A DNA stretch of 64,000 bases from Protopterus annectens (lineage: Eukaryota; Chordata; Ceratodontiformes; Protopteridae). Positions within the stretch are counted from its first letter, which is position 1. Every line of letters begins with the position of its first letter. The stretch spans positions 605,695,636-605,759,635 of the forward strand of contig NC_056748.1 in assembly GCF_019279795.1 (NCBI RefSeq), read 5' to 3'. Below are positions 22,156 through 33,826 of the stretch, piece by piece. Both the position numbers and the translations under genes were made by a program. Under the pieces are notes generated by a model that was given only the letters and a program-made list of their open reading frames with translations, was not told the origin of the DNA and did not search any database.

Positions 22156-23634
22156 TGGAAGAATTAACTATTGGATGTCTATATGTAGAATTTAGAAGTA
22201 TAAAGGGTGAGGATGGGGGGTAAGGAGAAGGGTGTGGTAAGATTGAAGGAGAGTGGTAAGAGAAGGCAGATATGGGAGAAGATGGCCAATGGTAAAGTAT
22301 GTAGAGAGTAATGGGAAGAGGAAGAGGTGTGTTTAGTAAGTATAAGAGTAGGATCCCTGGAGGTGGGTGGGAATTGGGGGTAGGGAGGGGAACGGAGTGA
22401 GCCCATAGGGCATACGGAGCGGGTAGAGACAGATACTGCAGCAGTTATAAAAAACAATCAGCAGGACTGACTCCAGAAGGTAAGTTGGAAAAGTCAGACG
22501 TGGGTAAAGGACAGTGAGAAGTGAGCCTAGAAAAGGTGGATTTAGACAGTAGAAGTAAGGGGTAAAGTGAGAGGACTAAATAGCAATTCAGGGACAAAAG
22601 GAAGAAATTAAGGTAAGTAGCTGGGCATAAGAGATGATAAAAAGGAGATTATGGCTGGGATAAGGGTGCCACCTAGTGGACAGGTCTAATATAGCAGGCT
22701 GATATGAGTGGGAGTTAGTTGGAGTACAACAAGGAAAAGTGGGTGCTAGACAAAAGGGGTTTCTATAGAGGATGGGGGAGAGAGGGTGTGAAGGTACAGA
22801 AGAGGGGGGTAGAGGCTGCTGGCTGTCCTAGCTCAGGACTTGTTTTAACACCTGTAGTAGTGGTACAGTAGTAGAAAGTATTTCTGGCAGGAATTATTCA
22901 ACAGACATACTTTACTGGTGTCCTTGAGAGAGGGATTGTAGGGTAGATATGCAGTGAGGAGAACTGCTGATATTTGGAGAGGGTCCTTTAGAATTCCTTA
23001 CAGACTAGTGCTGGAAGCACAAGATGTGCAGGGTAACTTAAGGAGGCAAGAAAGACAAGGTAGTGATGAGAAACAAGAGTTGGCACATAGCAAGGTATGA
23101 TTGCTCTGAAGTACACTAATCATTCACAGAGACAAATATATAGATAGCAAGTTTACATTTCCAAAAACCCAAACATTTCAAAGTAGACTAATAATTCACA
23201 GAGACAATATCTATAGACAGCAGTTAAACATTTCCAAATCCTTGGTAGCAGCAATGTAGAATTCTTTAATGCAGTAGTTATATGCCCTTTTGTGGTAGCA
23301 TTAAAAAAGGTAGCAATTAAAACCTTCCTACCTACTTAACTGCAGCATTAGAAAATCATGTTAAACAGTTTCTTTAAGTACAATGCTAGAACAGGACACT
23401 GTGTGAGGGCACAGTAGGACTACACTTTACAACTTGGTGTAATGTATCGTAGTGTAGCACACAGGGAAAGTGTTATGCAGTTAATAGCACAGCTACTGCA
23501 ATTAGCTTTAGGGCTTCTATGTGGCAGCCCTAAGGAACTGCTACCCAGGGGTGCACGTATCAGCTATTCAGCTTCTGTACAGCATATCAGTAATTTATCA
23601 GCATTAAACACTGCTGGAGGGAGGGACATTTAGC

Positions 23635-24440
23635 CCAAGCCCTTTAAGAGTCTCCACGTGGATAGCATACTTTCAAAAGCTGTTTACTGGCTTATAACAG
23701 CAGAGTTTGGAAAAAAAAAGAGAAAAAAAAAAAAAACTATACGCTGCAGAGGGTAGGTCTGTGGAGAGGATTTAGGCTTCATGGTAAGCGCTTAGGTAGC
23801 ACCTTTCAAAAGGCTGATTACAAGCTTCAGACAATGCAAAAGTGTGCAGGCATACTCAGAGAAGGGTCAGTATGAGTTGTGTGCTTGGCATTTTAGCCAA
23901 TATCGGCTTACTAATTCACTAAAGGCAGAGACGACTGGAAACAGCTAGGCAGAAGATTAATCACAAGCCCCTTGAGAGTCTCCACTAGGATGGTGTCCTT
24001 TCAAAGCCATTAATAGGTTTAAAACACCTGGGATTAAACACATACGCAGCTCAAGGTAGGTATGTTGAGAGGATTTATGCATCAGGGTAAGCGCTTAGGT
24101 AGTGCTGCTCAAAAAGCCTTTTACCGACTACAGATATTCTGAAATGTACAGGCACGCTCAGAGAAAGGTCTGCATGAGTGGGGGTTTTAGCAATTTAGCT
24201 GATATCGGCTCGCTAATTCTCCAAAGGCAGAACTATAGAACTATAGTAACCCACTATGTGAGCAAACACAGCTGAACAAGAAAGGTAGCTTTAAATAGCC
24301 TTATGGAAACTCCACGAGGGTGGTGTAGTTCAATGAGCCGTGTCCAGGTTTCAGAATAAGCAATACCATAAAGGCATGCTTAGTTAAGGTTTAGCAAGGG
24401 TGCTTGCATACAAATCCACCGTTCTCGGCTTAAAATGCCA
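23635..24440. repeat. tandem units of about 330 bp in L2-a 5' UTR
   Basis: Two full units and a partial third. The landmark GAGTCTCCAC occurs at 23648 and 23976, with a diverged copy near 24307, a period of about 330. A second landmark, AGCGCTTAGGTAG, recurs near 23786 and 24090 and a third, the ATATCGGCT block, near 23900 and 24206. Tandem 5' monomers are typical of LINE promoters. Confidence 0.8.
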
Positions 24441-24771
24441 GCAAAATGTATTACGCTTACAGCAAGCTTTTAGAGCACAAGCGTACTATAAGGGCTATTC
24501 AAAAAGGCACAAAAAAGATGCCTTAACAGTATTAAACACAAGCAAACCACAGATTAATCAAACCACAGTAGTCTACATGAGTTAAAAATATACATATACC
24601 ATGAAAAATCTTAGCAGCAACAGGTACGGAAAAGGTTATTTGGCACACAGATGCAAACAGATCAAGAAAAACATTTGGTATGATGAGCAGCAACAAGTAC
24701 AATAATTACATACCACAGGGGTTAGATGCTGGGAGAGGAGCAGACAGCAGCCAGGGCTTATCCCTATTCCT

Positions 24772-24785
24772 AAAGATGGTGCCCC
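24772..24785 (-). promoter_or_regulatory. YY1-like site at L2-a 5' end
   Basis: The sense strand reads GGGGCACCATCTTT, containing CCATCTT, which fits the YY1 core (CCATNTT). Position at the element start parallels the YY1 site that fixes transcription start in mammalian L1. Inference only. Confidence 0.45.
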
Positions 24786-24984
24786 ACTAAACGCAGGGTA
24801 TTTATGGGAGTACAGAGGATAAAGGTGGAGAGGGGAGGGCAGTTGGGGAAAGAGTAGGTACAGATAGGAGGGACAAGAGACAGACAACTTCAGAGAAGAC
24901 AATGGGACATCCTGCAGTACATGGTAAAGGTAAAGTATGACAGAGAGGTAGGAATGGTATGGACCGAGACAGATAGAAAAATAG

Positions 24985-26580
24985 AGGACAGGGAAATATC
25001 CTCAGGGGGTGGAGGTCAGTTCTGTTTTACATATGGAACTAGTTGATCTTTTTGACCGGACTGGGCTTGAGTTAACAAAACTGCTCATTAAAGTCAATGA
25101 GAGATGGATGGGGCAGTATAAGCACGATATTGATGGACTGGTCAACTCTATCACCTCTGATGTTCAATTTCCGGATTATAAAACCAAATTCAGTCATGTA
25201 TTTCAGATTACTGAACAAAAATTGGTGAAGGTAAGGGTCAGGAAAGATAAGAAACTCAGGAGGAATGATGATGAATATAGGAGGAAAACAGTGTATCCAC
25301 CACCTAGGAGAATGAACACCGATGAGAAAGATGTGGATAGTAGAGAATGGGTAGATCAACAAACTGAGTCAGAAGGGGGGGTGCCCTTTAGGCTCAAAAG
25401 TCCCCAGGCGGTCAGAGAGACTGGTGGAGCGATATCAGTACAACAACAGGGACAAGGACAATGGATACCAGAAGAACAACAAGAGGAATTATTACAACAA
25501 TTATCAGAAGTCCAAGAGGTGGACTTAAATGTTGCAGTTGATATATTCAATGCACTTGATCCATATTCAGGTACTGTTGACATTACAACTTTTTTTAATT
25601 TTAACATCTATAATTTTTCCTCTTTGACTATTGGGCCAGAACATCATAATTTTTTGCTTAAGGGGTTTAATTTTATCCCTGTGAATAAGGCCCGTTTGGA
25701 GGATATTATTTTGGACCTTAAAATGTTTGGTCAAAAGTTGAATTTAAACATTATGTTTGACAATGCTAATGTGAATAATGGAGAAACTAATAACTTTAAG
25801 TGAAGTAGTACATTCAGTCCACCACAAAATAGTTTGGTTAATATATTTGAAAGACAGTGTGAGAGGGATATTAGAAGTACTTTGGACAAAAAGACAAATA
25901 GATATTATAATTTAACAAAGGAAAAATATTTGTTGTTAAATGATTTAAAAACTAATAAAAGTGTTCACTGTATGAAACCCGACAAAGGCAGTGGCCTTAT
26001 AATAATGGGGGTTCATGATTATTGTGGCCGTATGACTGAATTATTGAGCGATGTAGAAGTTTATGAACAAGTTTCGCTCGATGAAATTAACTTGGCATAC
26101 AGGTCTATTAAGATTGTTTTAGATGAACTACTGTTATTTGATCAGATTCCTAGGTCACTGTATGAATATTTGCATGTGGAAAGACCTACAGTTTCAAACA
26201 TTTTTGGGATATCTAAGATTCATATTAATATAGGGAATCCACCGATGCGCCCAATTGTTTCTGGCAAGGGCTCAGTTACTGAGCCACTTGCCAAGTATGT
26301 GGATGGTAGGTTGAAGCACATTTTTGTGTCATTTCCACATGTGCTTAAGGACTCGTGGGACTTGCTGAATAAGATACAACCAGTTATTATACCTCAACAC
26401 TCTTTACTGGTTACATGTGATGTACACAGTTTGTACACTGTAATACCACAGGATGTGGGTTTAACCTAGTTTAAAGATATAATATCAGAATTTAGTAGAC
26501 GAGATATGAGTGAACAAGAAATGGTTGTTTCTTTTATGGATATAGTATTGAACAACAATTTTATAAGTTTTGAAAGTGAA
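24985..26580 (+). pseudogene. PLE-2 right copy, N-terminal region and RT N-half
   Basis: One frame is open from 24985, with ATG candidates from 25033. It has a single TGA at 25801-25803 and a TAG at 26467-26469 where the left arm has Trp (LTWF). The N-terminal 260 residues are charged (RKDKKLRRND) with a Glu/Gln-rich stretch; I recognise no domain there beyond its place ahead of a PLE RT. RT blocks: MKPDKGSGLIIM, GISKIHINIGNPPMRPIVSG, CDVHSLYTVIPQDVG. Confidence 0.85.
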
Positions 26581-27840
26581 TTTTACAGACAAAACCTGCA
26601 CTCCATTATTTGCAAATGTGGTAAAGTTATGGCGGGAATTGCATTTATTGTTTAAAACACCTTTATTTAAATACTGTCTCACATATCATAGATATCTGGA
26701 TGATTTACTTTTTATTTGGACAGGTACTAGTGAACAATTGAACATGTTTGTAGATTTTATGCAGAAAAGTACTGAATTTCTGGAATTTACGTATGAGATG
26801 AGTAATGACACTATTAATTACCTTGATATTAATATAACCAAGAACTGGCAAGGTTCATTGGTCACAAAAAGTTTTAGGAAACCTACTTACTGACAATGCA
26901 TTTCTACATTTTTCGAGTTGTCATCCTATGTATGAAAAGAAAGGTATTGTGAAGAGTCAATTGATTCGTGTTTCTAGGCTTACATCAGAGAATTTGGAAT
27001 GTTTAAGGGGATTCACAGTTTTAAGAGAAATGTTCAAAGAAAGAGGGTACCCAAGTGACTTATTGGATGAAATCATTACTGAGGTCTGGGTGGGCAGACA
27101 GAACAAGTTTGCACCCATCGTTAAGTTTGGTTTTTAACTGTCAGGAAAATTCTGTGACTAGGACTAGCAGTTCCAGTTTCCAACTGGGTAACAATATGGT
27201 AATGCACTACACCACTCACTCTAAGGAAATTATAAAAATTATTTGTAAAAATCGATCATTATTACAAGCGAGTAGTGATATTTGTCGGTTATTCAATACT
27301 AGACCGATGTTTACATATAGAAACATGACAAATTTTAAAGGACTACTGGAAAGTACAGGAAATAGGGGTGATATTCCTTTAACTAGAAGATGTGAACACT
27401 GTTCTTATTGTAAGTTTATTAACATGGAAAAGAATGGTGAAGTGCTGAGGAAAATAAAAGTATGGAATAGACAAAAAGTGTTGTATTGCAATGCACAAAG
27501 GATTATTTATTTAGCTACCTGCTGCACATGCGATGTATTTTATACTGGAAAAACTATTAATTCATTAAAGCAAAGAATTTATCAGCATGTGTACAGTATA
27601 AAGAAAAAGATAGTAAAAGTGCGCTAGCTAATCACTCTGTATATTGTACTGGTTTTAAAAAAATTTAATTTTTTGATTTTGGAACAACTCTCAATGGAAG
27701 ATGTCACTGGGCACTGGGAAAATAGATTGCTGCATAAAGAAATGAAATGGCAGCTTAAATTTGATGCTACCTATCCGCCAGGACTAAATGAGAGTATTTC
27801 AATTGTTAGCAAGTTAAAAAGAAGAGCACAACAAGATTAA
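26581..27840 (+). pseudogene. PLE-2 right copy, RT C-half and GIY-YIG
   Basis: Motif B is lost: about 20 nt encoding GVAIGAA are deleted between RQN and CTPLFAN (near 26593) relative to the left arm. YLDDLLFIW (motif C) and INYLDINITK remain. GIY-YIG: CEHCSYC, IYLATCCTCDVFYTGKTINS (YTGKT here, YIGKT in the left arm), RIYQHV. The frameshift after YSIKKK is shared with the left arm. The last block in the third frame ends at YPPGLNESISIV and a stop near 27840. Confidence 0.85.
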
Positions 27841-28009
27841 TGTTTTGTTTTTAGCAATAATATGTTTTCATGTGTTTTAGGAACATTTTAAATACATTTT
27901 AAATGTGTTGTAAAAGTATTTTAAGACCAGCATGCTGAAAGCAAATGTATTGGCTTACAGAAAGGGCGTGTAAGCACTGGCTCTGCTATTTAATTGTTAA
28001 TTTGATTGA

Positions 28010-28063
28010 GTAACTTGGTTCTGAAGATGTCTGTTATGTCAGATGAAAGCGCTTAACTGTTAC
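28010..28063 (+). ncRNA. hammerhead-like motif, PLE-2 right copy
   Basis: CTGAAGA at 28021-28027, stem GTCTG/CAGAT, GAAA at 28045-28048, then GCGCTT and helix I AGUAAC/GUUACU plus GUU/AAC with an internal loop. This is the best-preserved hammerhead candidate in the window. The very short, self-complementary helix III (AGCGCT) is of the kind thought to work better as a dimer. Confidence 0.65.
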
Positions 28064-28178
28064 TTGTGGATTTTATCTTTGCAGATTAAAAGGTGTTTGC
28101 TGTGCTGCTAACTGACTTGGATTCTTCTGTTATTTGCTGAATTTTACCTGGTTTAGCACTGTGTGGATTTTAATTTGT

Positions 28179-29375
28179 AGTAAATTCAAAAAGACATTGG
28201 TATTGTCATGCTTTGACCTTTCATGTAATTGCTTTGCACTCTGCACTGCAAGATCAGGTAGCTCATTTGACTGAGGATATTCAGGACTGTTAGTAACATG
28301 TACAAAGTCCCATTCTCTTGCACATTTCTGAAACAACTGACTAGTAAATTGAGTACCATTGTCAGAAACAACTTTGTGTGGACTGACTGAGAAATGATGT
28401 TTCAACTTGGTAATAACAGTAGTGGATGTTAGGTTAGGTAGTATGTTAATCTCAAGCCAATTTGAATAAGAGTATACCAATACTAAGTAGTGTTGATTGT
28501 CCCACTCAAAGATATCAGTGGCTACTGCTTGACCAAGGTAGTTCAGGAACTTGATTTAGCTAAAGTGGTTCTCTCTGCAAATGTGGTGCAGTACTATTGC
28601 ATACTGAACAAGAAGAAAATACTTTATCAATGTCTTTCAGTAATGAAAGCCAAAATACCAGTTTTCTCACTCTTCTCTTGGCAGATGCGGGACCTGGGTG
28701 ACCACAATGCAAAATCTAGATATATTCTTGTTGTAAGAAAGCAGAAACAACAATTTTAGGACCTTTGATAATAATACCATCTTCCATCAACATTTCATCT
28801 CTGTAAGGAATATAGGTTTGCACTTCCGGTGGTACACTAGATTGCTTTGACGGCCAGCTTTTGCAAAATTGGATCATTCTTTGTGTGATCTTTCAACTCA
28901 TCAAGCCTAGTGGTAGAAACATTATGCACTGCCATCATTTCAAAGTCAAAATTCTCTGCTTCAAGTTGCCCTCGTTGTGTTTCTGGGATATCTGGATAAG
29001 ATATCAGCCAGTTAAAGTTGTTTGCCTTTCGTACAGACCATTTTGAAGCTGTACTTTTGCAATTTGAGCATCATTCTTTGTAATCTTGCTGGAGCGGAAT
29101 GCATAGGCTTCTTTAGAATAGTAACTAGAGGCTGGTGGTCAGTTTCAGTCTGAATAACTCGACAATAAATACAGTCATGAAACTTGGAACATGCAAATAC
29201 TATTGCCAAAAGTTCTCTCAATTTGAGCATACTGCATCTCAGTTTGGGTAAGTGTTCTAGATGCATAGGCTACTTACTGTTCTGCCCTCTTGAAGTATAA
29301 CTGCGCCAAGACCAAATTTTGAAGCATCGCAGGAAAGAGTGCCCTTCCATGGTTGCCTGTCTTACTGAATTTTCA
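28179..29375 (-). mobile_element. gypsy-type LTR element, RNase H to integrase part
   Basis: The upstream half of the element that ends with the LTR at 15231. It starts at the RNase H domain; RT, protease, gag and 5' LTR are absent, so the element is truncated at about 29375. It runs into the left copy of the integrase VFLNLL codons at 28196-28179. Confidence 0.85.
28179..29375 (-). pseudogene. gypsy pol fragment: RNase H, zinc-binding region, integrase
   Basis: RNase H (29360-29010): LSCDASKFGLGAVILQEGRT, LRELLAIVFACSKFHDCIY, TETDHQPLVTILKKPMHSAP. The HHCC zinc region (about 28720-28600) contains HCGHPGPASAKRR and CSVCNS. Integrase core (28480-28179): SNWLEI, KVVSDNGTQFTSQLFQ (catalytic D) and SPEYPQSN, where the expected catalytic E region is changed to NELPDL. 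Several stops and frameshifts. With the 15.7-16.3 kb segment it would form a continuous integrase frame if PLE-2 were absent. Confidence 0.85.
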
Positions 29376-30687
29376 AGGGATAGGAGTGGAGGATGTTTAT
29401 AACTGGACAGGCAGTGCTTACTTCATGTAATCTGCAGTTAAGCCTGTAATGCTGCCCAGTGCCCAAACCAGATGCTCTCTGAGCAATGATAGACCTGGGT
29501 GCTATTATAAGGGAATGGAGACTTAAATCGCCCTGACTGAATGTGTAAGTGATGCTCACAGCACAAACTGGTTGCCTGGTGAGTACCTCAGGACTGAGGT
29601 AAAGTTCTGAGTTAGTTTTACAGGGAAATTTCAACTTCTGGTGTTTGCATGTATACAAGGCACCACTAACCACCACTGTTCAAAGAGCAGCTTGGCACAA
29701 GTGCAAGGCTTAAATGCACTCAGAAAAAAAGTTTAACACTAACTTAGTGCACAGACGAATCAGATAAGCACAAAGTAAGCTTTCTACCAGTAATTTCCAG
29801 CTCAGATGAGTGAAATCAGCCTGTCCCTGCCACATGAGTGAGTGCAGACTTAGACCCTCTTAATGTAAAATTAATGGCTTGGAGCCCAGGTGTTGAGGAA
29901 CAACAAACAGATGTTTGGAACTAATTTAATAATTCACTAGATTCCCTATAATTAGTAAAGAACAGCAGCTCTTACAGCAGTTTTAAAAACATCTTGTACT
30001 TTGTAAAAGTACAGTAAACCTTCACAGTAAACAATGCAACTTTTCCCCTTTTCTATCATAAGTATTTTCCTGACAGAAGAGCTCACTAAGCAAGAGGGAC
30101 ATGAACCTCATATAACATATTACTTAAATTCTTATAATCAAGGAGGTTGGCAGTGGGTGGGGCAATAGAAGGCAGTCCCAAACTGAAGTTGATCTGGTAG
30201 TAGCCTGAACATGAGATCCATTCCACCAACATGCCAAAACTGACTACACCTAAATTGAAAAAGCCAGTCCAGGGAATAGGCTTTACCAGTGTCTACCAGA
30301 GGTAAGAACCTAAACAAACCCAAAAAATACTCCAGTAAATATGTTTAACTTTTGGAATTCCTACAGGAATTGTTAAATGGTTATCTGGTGCTTGCATACC
30401 TGGACATCTACTCTGCTTTAATTTTCTCCATTAGCTAACTACAGTGAAATATGAGCAACCTCAACATGGTCATTCTGTTCTTAAAATTGTCAGCCTTTTG
30501 CTTGAAATGCATCTCAGGAGGACCTGTCTATGTTAAGTACTGCCTAACTGATTCATTCTCTTAGTCCATGTGACATCACCTGCACAAAATCTAAGCTGCA
30601 TTTCAAGCTGCATATTGTACAGGTACAATTGTCATTGGCAGCAAGTCACCAAAGGACCAACAATAAAGAGATTTTGCAACTTATTTT
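29376..30687. other. unassigned interval
   Basis: About 1.3 kb with no supported gene, RNA or repeat. ORFs at 29362-29676 and 30138-30323 show no domain. Confidence 0.4.
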
Positions 30688-30921
30688 CCGGTGCTTCGGT
30701 AGCGTTGTCGCCTCACAGCAAGACATTGTCCCGTTCTATTCTCAGTTAGAGTGTCTTCTGTGTGGAGACATGCATGAATGAGCGTGCCTTCGTTGAAGGT
30801 TGTTTATCAGGGCTGGTAACTCGGCACGTAAAAATCCACTACCAAAATTAGCGGACCGGAGTTCCGCTGTGGCGACCGCTAACCAGGATAAGCCGAAAGA
30901 CACAACAACAACAACAACTTA
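30688..30921 (+). mobile_element. SINE-1, tRNA-derived, CAA tail
   Basis: The head reads CGGTAGCGTTGTCGCC then a degenerate B box, GTTCTATTCTC. The body has CTTCTGTGTGGAG, CTTCGTTGAAGGTTG and a hairpin AGCGGA-ccggagt-TCCGCT, and the tail is (ACA/CAA)n. It lacks the roughly 45-bp middle segment found in SINE-3. Confidence 0.82.
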
Positions 30922-33295
30922 CTTTGTTTGTCAGCAAGCATTTTTATTTCCAAGGCTGTAATTTCATTTCAAATAACTGCAGCTGAATTGTTAGTGCCGT
31001 AAATATTAGTCATTTTACTATGGGAATTCAGCAAGCCTGCAGTATTTTTCAGATGCTAGAATATTAAACTATTCCTGACTACCGCACTGTGTCCAGTTTT
31101 GCTTACTGTTTTCTTGCAAAGTAATTTCACATTTAGGAATAGCAAAGCTTATGTATCTGACTGTTGTCTTTGTATATTAGCTTTTATTCTTCCCCTTCAT
31201 AATCTAATGCATTTATAAAATACCTGACTTTATGGACTTGAGGGGAAATTATTTACTCTAGAGATTTATTCTCTCTCCATTTATTTGCTTTATCGTTCAG
31301 AGTCATGTTTGAGCTGGAGTCTGTCGTTTAGCTAAACCAGACTGTTGCAATCTGGAGGACCATTAAATCCCCAATGAAATCTCATTTGGGAATGTGAAGA
31401 ACTGGAACATCAAGCAAAATCCAACACAAATATAGGGAGAACATGCAGACCCCACAGAAATTGCCTCATCCAAGAAGAACATTGGAGGACAAGTACGTAG
31501 GAAGCAATGCTAACTGTTGCATCACTGTGCCATCCACCTGCAAATATTTTGACTTATTATTCTCTGGCATGTTTTTAGGAAGATGCTTGAAGTTGTAACA
31601 AATGGACTCAGTGAATTAAAGACTAGTCTTACATATTTAGTTATATGACTTACACATCTCCCTAGTATATATTGCTTCTGCATTCAATAGAGTAGCTCTG
31701 TGTTTTGATTTAATTTAATTTTTTTTGGATTTTATTTGTACTGTGCAGGTCCTGGTAGTGATACTCAAGAGTGTCTCACCTAGATACATTGTATTATATT
31801 ACATGATTAGCTGTGGATAGGGAGCCTATTTATTTAACTGTTTCGATTCTGTTCACTAGTCACACTATGTCTGGAGTATGTTGTCCCACTACTTCTGGGT
31901 GGGAGAAAGACTGTTCTAAACATATGGGGATTCATGTCAACTTACAATTATCACAACGTTTACCTTTTACACACCAGAAGCCATAATTCATAATTTGGTA
32001 GCTTGGCAGCTTGACAAATGTTCTTATCATGACAGACATTTGTGCAAAGTGAAATCACTGAGACCACTGTCAGAGCTAATGGAGCTTGCACTTTTTCCCA
32101 CTGTTGCGCATTCACAGAGTTGGTATACATGTTTGAGGAGGTGAGGCAGGAAGACAGATAGTTTGCCTCCTTGCAAAAAAAAAGACTTGCTTTCAGATTT
32201 TCTGGAAGTGGTTTTCAATGATTTTACCTGGCATAAATAGCACTCACTGAAATGATTGATGGTATACTTTAGTCTTAGGATGTTAACTATCAATGCTTAT
32301 ATTATTTTGCCCTACCATGCACTTCTCTTGCATTTCCTTGAAACAAACAGGGATACATTTTGAGCTGACAAATGTATAAATTGTGTACACACTATAGTAT
32401 GTTAAGCCTAAGCTCTAGGGGTCTTTTTTTCTTTAAACTCCTACAGCAAACTACTGAACTGGCAGTCCTTATTTACTAAGGAAATGATAGATATACTTGC
32501 CACAGTGGCCTTTATAACCATTTTAGTATCTCTCCAGCTAAGACTGTAGATAATTGTGAACACTGTAATGAATTTAATGAGAAAATTTCCTTGTATTTAA
32601 AAATGTTGGCAGTAGATCAGGGAAGGTTCTAATTAAATTATTTATAACCTGTGTAAGACCATTTATCAAGTATAACTTCTTACTTTGTTCATATTCCAAA
32701 GGAGATTACTTTAAAATATTCAAAGGAGGTATACACCAAAATTATTACTGGATGCCAAAATTTATTTCATGAAGAATGTTTGAAGAGGCTTAAATTAGAT
32801 TCCATAACTTAGTGTTGGTTGTATATAAGATTATGTCTGGTATATCATGTTTCAGCTACTTGGAGCAGGGACACAGAGCTCCTTAGTGGTCAGTGTGGAT
32901 TCTTATTTGGGACCTGGAGAGAGAGAGAGAGAGACAGAGAGAGAGTCTAGTCCCAGGATTGGAGTGTGTTCCCTGTGTGCTCTTAAGGGAAATTGTGCTT
33001 GATGCAGAGAGCTGCATCTGAAAATACTGTGTGTGTCTATTTCTCTCAAAGTGAACATTCCCCCACCTGTGTCCATGGTAAGGATTGAGACTCCTTGATC
33101 ACTGGCCCAGAGAAGGGATGTCACACCTGCATACTAATGGTTTTCCACTTTAACACACGATAACCAAATTACTAAACTATGAACCTATTTTTGAGTGTAG
33201 CCAAGGTGAGCAAATTAAACTTTAGTGCACTTAGCTCTTTACAGAAATTGTGACTGGGTATGCAGAAGAGATAGTTTTGGAGTGATATTTTATAT
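30922..33295. other. unassigned interval with one old SINE
   Basis: No supported gene. It holds the degenerate SINE listed separately at 31328-31547 and a short (GA)n run at about 32919-32945. Confidence 0.4.
31328..31547 (-). mobile_element. degenerate tRNA-derived SINE
   Basis: Minus strand reads GATGGCACAGTGATGCAACAG, a gap, TTTCTGTGGGGTCTGCATG, TTCTCCCT and ACATTCCCAAATGAG. This is the pattern of a widespread vertebrate tRNA-related repeat (GGTGGCACAGTGGTGCA head, CTGTGTGGAGTCTGCATGTT core). It is much more decayed than SINE-1 to SINE-3. Confidence 0.55.
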
Positions 33296-33582
33296 ATTAT
33301 TATTTATTTTACATTTGTTTACGGGAAAGTCAGACTGGACAAAATGTCCTTTTTTAGTGGAGACCCAGGGAGAAAAGCTCCACATTTATAAATAACCATA
33401 CGATACATATACAATGTACAGATAAAAATATTGATTCAATTTCAGATACAAGTACAAAATGAAACTACATGTTATACATTTCACTGATACAATCATATAG
33501 TCTAGATAGGATACAAACAATAACAGTACTGTGATTTTAGGTAGAAAACAAGCAAGTTAAGTATACATATGCTTAGTAGGGG
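33296..33582 (-). mobile_element. L2-e, L2-like 3' end fragment
   Basis: ATTATTTATTTTACATTTGT at the 3' end followed inward by the GAGACCCAGGGAGAAAAGCTCC block shared with L2-a to L2-d. It is 5' truncated, carries no coding part, and abuts SINE-2. Confidence 0.75.
33330..33361 (-). other. L2-e 3' stem-loop
   Basis: Same layout as the other L2 copies, with an inner hairpin GGAC-AUUUU-GUCC. The outer helix (UCCA versus CUGA) does not pair in this copy. Confidence 0.5.
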
Positions 33583-33826
33583 TTGTTGTTGTTGTTGTGT
33601 CTTTTGGCTTTTCCCGGTTAGGGGTCGCCACAGCGGAACTCCGGTCCGCTAATGATTGGCAGTAGATTTTTACGTGTCGAGTTGCCAGCCCTGACGCACA
33701 ACCTTCAACGAAGGTACGCCCATTCACGCATGTTTCTACACAGAAGACGCTCTATCTGAGAATCGAACAGGACAACATCTTACTGTGAGGTGACAACGCT
33801 ACCGCAGCACCACCACCGCAGTCACT
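33583..33826 (-). mobile_element. SINE-2, tRNA-derived, CAA tail
   Basis: Minus-strand copy of the SINE-1 family: GCGGTAGCGTTGTCACC, a B box GTTCGATTCTC, the CTTCGTTGAAGGTTG block, hairpin AGCGGA/TCCGCT, and a GTTGTTGTTGTTG tail on the plus strand at 33583. It has the same internal deletion as SINE-1. Confidence 0.85.

Larger units (their letters stand above)
18513..24785 (-). mobile_element. L2-a, near full-length L2-like LINE
   Basis: About 6.3 kb. 3' end at 18513 with ATTT-type repeats and a stem-loop; ORF2 22155 to about 18864; 5' UTR 22156 to about 24785, unusually long and containing about 330-bp tandem units. ORF2 has one in-frame stop and about three frameshifts over some 1,100 codons, so it is the youngest L2 here. 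It lies between the two arms of PLE-2. I found no clear target duplication, and the 5' limit is inferred from similarity to the L2-c 5' end (ATGGTGCCC). Confidence 0.85.
22156..24785 (-). promoter_or_regulatory. L2-a 5' UTR
   Basis: About 2.6 kb upstream of ORF2. A G-rich block at 22370-22440 (GGAGTGAGCCC core) recurs at the same place in L2-b and L2-c. The 92-codon ORF at 22179-22457 has no visible counterpart in the other L2 copies and I do not call it a gene. The distal half holds tandem units. The extreme 5' end carries a YY1-like CCATCTT on the sense strand. Confidence 0.6.
24985..28178 (+). mobile_element. PLE-2, main (right) copy
   Basis: Plus-strand PLE with N-terminal region, RT, GIY-YIG and terminal repeat. 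Its 3' 2.2 kb is repeated inverted at 16292-18512. It ends at 28178, followed by the right copy of the 18-bp target duplication (28179-28196). The 5' edge is uncertain: 24786-24984 is purine-rich and cannot be assigned to L2-a or PLE-2. Confidence 0.85.

Noticed and set aside
22179-22457. possible ORF1 of L2-a
   Set aside because: The equivalent places in L2-b and L2-c do not encode a similar protein, so it is treated as 5' UTR.
24636-24902. 88-codon minus-strand ORF
   Set aside because: It spans the inferred L2-a 5' end and shows no domain.
18512-24990. target-site duplication of L2-a
   Set aside because: I searched for a copy of TTAACAACAA on the far side; the only CAACAA (about 24691) lies within the inferred element. 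No duplication claimed.
30688-30760. functional tRNA gene
   Set aside because: Only degenerate A and B boxes within a SINE head; no cloverleaf with a plausible anticodon stem was found.
30850-30910. shared 3' end between the SINE and L2
   Set aside because: The similarity (ACCGGGAAAAGC-like) is short and in the opposite orientation to the L2 3' end, so it does not show a SINE-LINE partnership.
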